From the NCBI GenBank assembly GCA_026398575.1, contig JAPLSP010000011.1, positions 1-16,929 on the forward strand: a stretch of 16,929 nt of DNA. The letters run 5' to 3'. Shown here one piece after another: positions 15,671 to 16,929 of the stretch (positions are counted from its first letter, which is position 1; each line of letters begins with the position of its first letter). The translations under genes were made by a program, and so were the position numbers. Source of the stretch: Candidatus Sumerlaeota bacterium (GTDB taxonomy: Bacteria > Sumerlaeota > Sumerlaeia > JADFCT01). Below the pieces are notes generated by a model, which ran no database searches, was not told where the DNA came from, and saw nothing but the letters and a program-made list of their open reading frames with translations.

Positions 15671-16840
15671 CTAAGAAAATATGGGATTTTCGAGCGTCTT
15701 GACGTGCTTTCTTTAAAAAAAATCGCCAATGCAGCCCTTTCCTGGAGCGACCATGCTCTGCGCCGGACGCGCCTGCGCGCCTGGCCGCTGCGCATTCATC
15801 TGGAAGTCAATGATTTCTGCAACCTGGCCTGCCCGATGTGCTCGCGCAACAGCGCGGCGATTCCGCGCAACACGGGGCACATGGACGTGCGCATCGTCGA
15901 GGCGCTGCGGCCCGCGCTGCGCAAAGCGATCAACGTCGGCCTGGCGGGCAATGGCGAACCCTTCCTGCATCCGCGCCTGTTCGACATCCTGGATATCGTC
16001 ACGAGCGAAGGTGTCGTGCCGTCGGTGCTGAGCAATTGCACGCTGATCGGCGAAGAGGCCGCCGCGCGGCTGATCCGCTATGGGCCGATGATTCTGATGG
16101 CTTCGATAGACGGCGGCACGAAGGAAGTTTTCGAGATCATGCGCCGCCCCGCGCTGTTTGAAACCGCGCGCGAAAATCTGATGGGCTTGCGGCGCGCGAA
16201 AGAAAAAGCGCGCAGCCCGTTCCCGATCGTGCATTTCCTGGTTACGCTTTGCCGGGTCAATGAAATGGACCTTCCCAACATCGTGCGTCTGGCGGCGCAA
16301 GTCGGCGCCCCATGCGTTTCCGTGCAGACCTGCTACCCTTACAGCGAGGAAGCGCGCCGGCAGAGGATCGAGGATCCCGCGCGCCTTGAAGCGGCCCTCG
16401 CGCGTGGAGCCGAGGCGGCGCGCGCCTTGGGAATCCGCTTCGATTCGAACACGCTGGGCAGCGGACTTGGGCGCCGCATGAGTGCGCTGCCGGAAGATCA
16501 TCCTTTCAGGGGCATCGAACGCGAAGGACGCATCCGCCTCCTGCGCTCGCCCGACCGCCCCGCCGCGCTTTATTGCCCCAATATCTGGACGCAGATGCAC
16601 GTCCTCATCAACGGCGACGTGCGGATGTGTTGTTTTTCCGTGCAGAAGACGGTGGGCAATGTCCTGAAGCAATCTCTGGACGAAATATGGAATCATCCGG
16701 CAATCCAAGGCGCGCGGCGGATGATGCTGGAAGGCCGCATCCCCTCCGATTGCCCCGAATGCCATCGCCTGATCTTCTGGGACGAAGCCCGCCCGGTCGC
16801 TGGCGCGCGAAGGCAATTTATTCAAACGCTGAAGGAGTAG
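15641..16840 (+). CDS. Radical SAM protein with SPASM-like C-terminus
   Basis: Iron-sulfur enzyme of the radical SAM superfamily with a C-terminal auxiliary-cluster (SPASM-like) region, a class that modifies peptides, sugars or cofactors; the target here is unknown. In the longest frame (399 residues): VNDFCNLACPMCSRN with Cys60, Cys64 and Cys67, GLAGNGEPFLHP (99-110), MASIDGG, a Cys at about 309 (YCPNIWTQMHVLINGDVRMCC), GNVLKQSLDEIW and a final CPECHRL. No modified-peptide precursor gene is visible nearby. The start is uncertain: the TTG at 15641 has no Shine-Dalgarno and lies in a possible promoter, while the in-frame GTG at 15704 is also weak; an A8 run at 15715-15722 follows. The TAG stop runs directly into G-rich heptamers. 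Confidence 0.88.
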   Translation: MISLILRRDTLRKYGIFERLDVLSLKKIANAALSWSDHALRRTRLRAWPLRIHLEVNDFCNLACPMCSRNSAAIPRNTGHMDVRIVEALRPALRKAINVGLAGNGEPFLHPRLFDILDIVTSEGVVPSVLSNCTLIGEEAAARLIRYGPMILMASIDGGTKEVFEIMRRPALFETARENLMGLRRAKEKARSPFPIVHFLVTLCRVNEMDLPNIVRLAAQVGAPCVSVQTCYPYSEEARRQRIEDPARLEAALARGAEAARALGIRFDSNTLGSGLGRRMSALPEDHPFRGIEREGRIRLLRSPDRPAALYCPNIWTQMHVLINGDVRMCCFSVQKTVGNVLKQSLDEIWNHPAIQGARRMMLEGRIPSDCPECHRLIFWDEARPVAGARRQFIQTLKE

Positions 16841-16870
16841 GGGTCAGGGGTCGGGGATCAGAGGTTAGGG
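16840..16870 (+). repeat. G-rich heptamer array starting at the stop codon
   Basis: From the last base of the TAG stop the sequence reads as heptamers GGGGTCA, GGGGTCG, GGGATCA, GAGGTTA and a partial copy. The period and position match the arrays at the other two gene ends (14386-14466 and 14555-14645), although the bases differ. The runs of four, four, four and three Gs could form a G-quadruplex with one long loop. Confidence 0.75.
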
Positions 16871-16889
16871 AGAGAAAAGCAATGCGGAT

Positions 16890-16929
16890 AGGCCGGGCGC
16901 CAGCTTTTGGAGTGCGGTTGCTTGCTGCC
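16890..16929. other. Possible dispersed intergenic repeat, cut by the window edge
   Basis: The end of the window, with GGGCGCCAGC and CTTTTGGAGTGCGG followed by TTGCTTGCTGCC, resembles a short palindromic repeat that I recall from intergenic regions of PVC-type genomes, where GGAGTGCGG leads into a GC hairpin. Only its first half would be present. This rests on memory of the pattern, not on a comparison. Confidence 0.2.

Noticed and set aside
15715..15722. A8 run near the start of the radical SAM/SPASM gene as a programmed frameshift site
   Set aside because: The ATG at 15681 in the other frame reaches a TAA at the very beginning of the run, so no upstream frame could feed into it.
15713..16825. 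Minus-strand open frame of 370 residues opposite the radical SAM/SPASM gene
   Set aside because: Antisense shadow with biased composition; the plus strand has a clear cluster motif and SPASM-like end.

Overview
The window is a gene-dense stretch of a moderately GC-rich bacterial chromosome with 14 supported protein genes and no rRNA, tRNA, CRISPR array or insertion sequence. The mix points to an uncultured or environmental lineage in or near the PVC/FCB groups (for example Lentisphaerota, Kiritimatiellota, Hydrogenedentota or Sumerlaeota): a Uma2 nuclease, a secreted GH99/WbsX-like protein, a Gfo/Idh/MocA oxidoreductase, a uroporphyrinogen-decarboxylase-like methyltransferase, two radical SAM proteins and intergenic short tandem repeats. 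This placement is an inference from gene content, not a phylogeny.

Left part (1-3300, minus strand). A B12-binding-like radical SAM gene is followed by a likely terminator. Next come a Uma2-family nuclease gene and rfbA (dTDP-glucose synthesis), whose stop and start codons overlap by 4 bases. The other dTDP-sugar genes are not in the window; they could lie beyond position 1. Positions 1-81 show no feature.

Middle left (3400-8760, plus strand). A small DUF4926 gene, tag (3-methyladenine DNA glycosylase I) and a secreted GH99-like gene look like one transcription unit. An AlbA_2/Schlafen-type ATP-binding regulator follows; its C-terminal winged-helix module is duplicated exactly in tandem (315 bp), each copy preceded by TAQD-type tetrapeptide repeats. 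Then comes xseA (exonuclease VII large subunit) without xseB.

Middle right (8880-13200, minus strand). In transcription order: an sn-glycerol-1-phosphate dehydrogenase (egsA/araM type); an AT-richer two-gene cassette with its own promoter, encoding a Panacea (SocA/DUF4065) antitoxin and a small conserved protein that is probably the toxin; a PliI-like lysozyme-inhibitor lipoprotein; and a Gfo/Idh/MocA oxidoreductase.

Right part (13400-16929). A URO-D-family gene (plus) and an OmpA-family lipoprotein gene (minus) converge on an unusual spacer. Each TAG stop codon is followed by tandem heptamers of the type GTTTTCR, in the sense direction of each mRNA, with a strong bidirectional terminator at the centre. 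The last gene is a radical SAM/SPASM protein whose TAG stop also runs directly into heptamers, here G-rich. The spacer between xseA and the oxidoreductase gene holds 9-mer and 10-mer arrays. Short tandem repeats at gene 3' ends are therefore a recurrent theme. The most notable signals are the Panacea cassette, the duplicated regulator module and the stop-codon-anchored heptamers.
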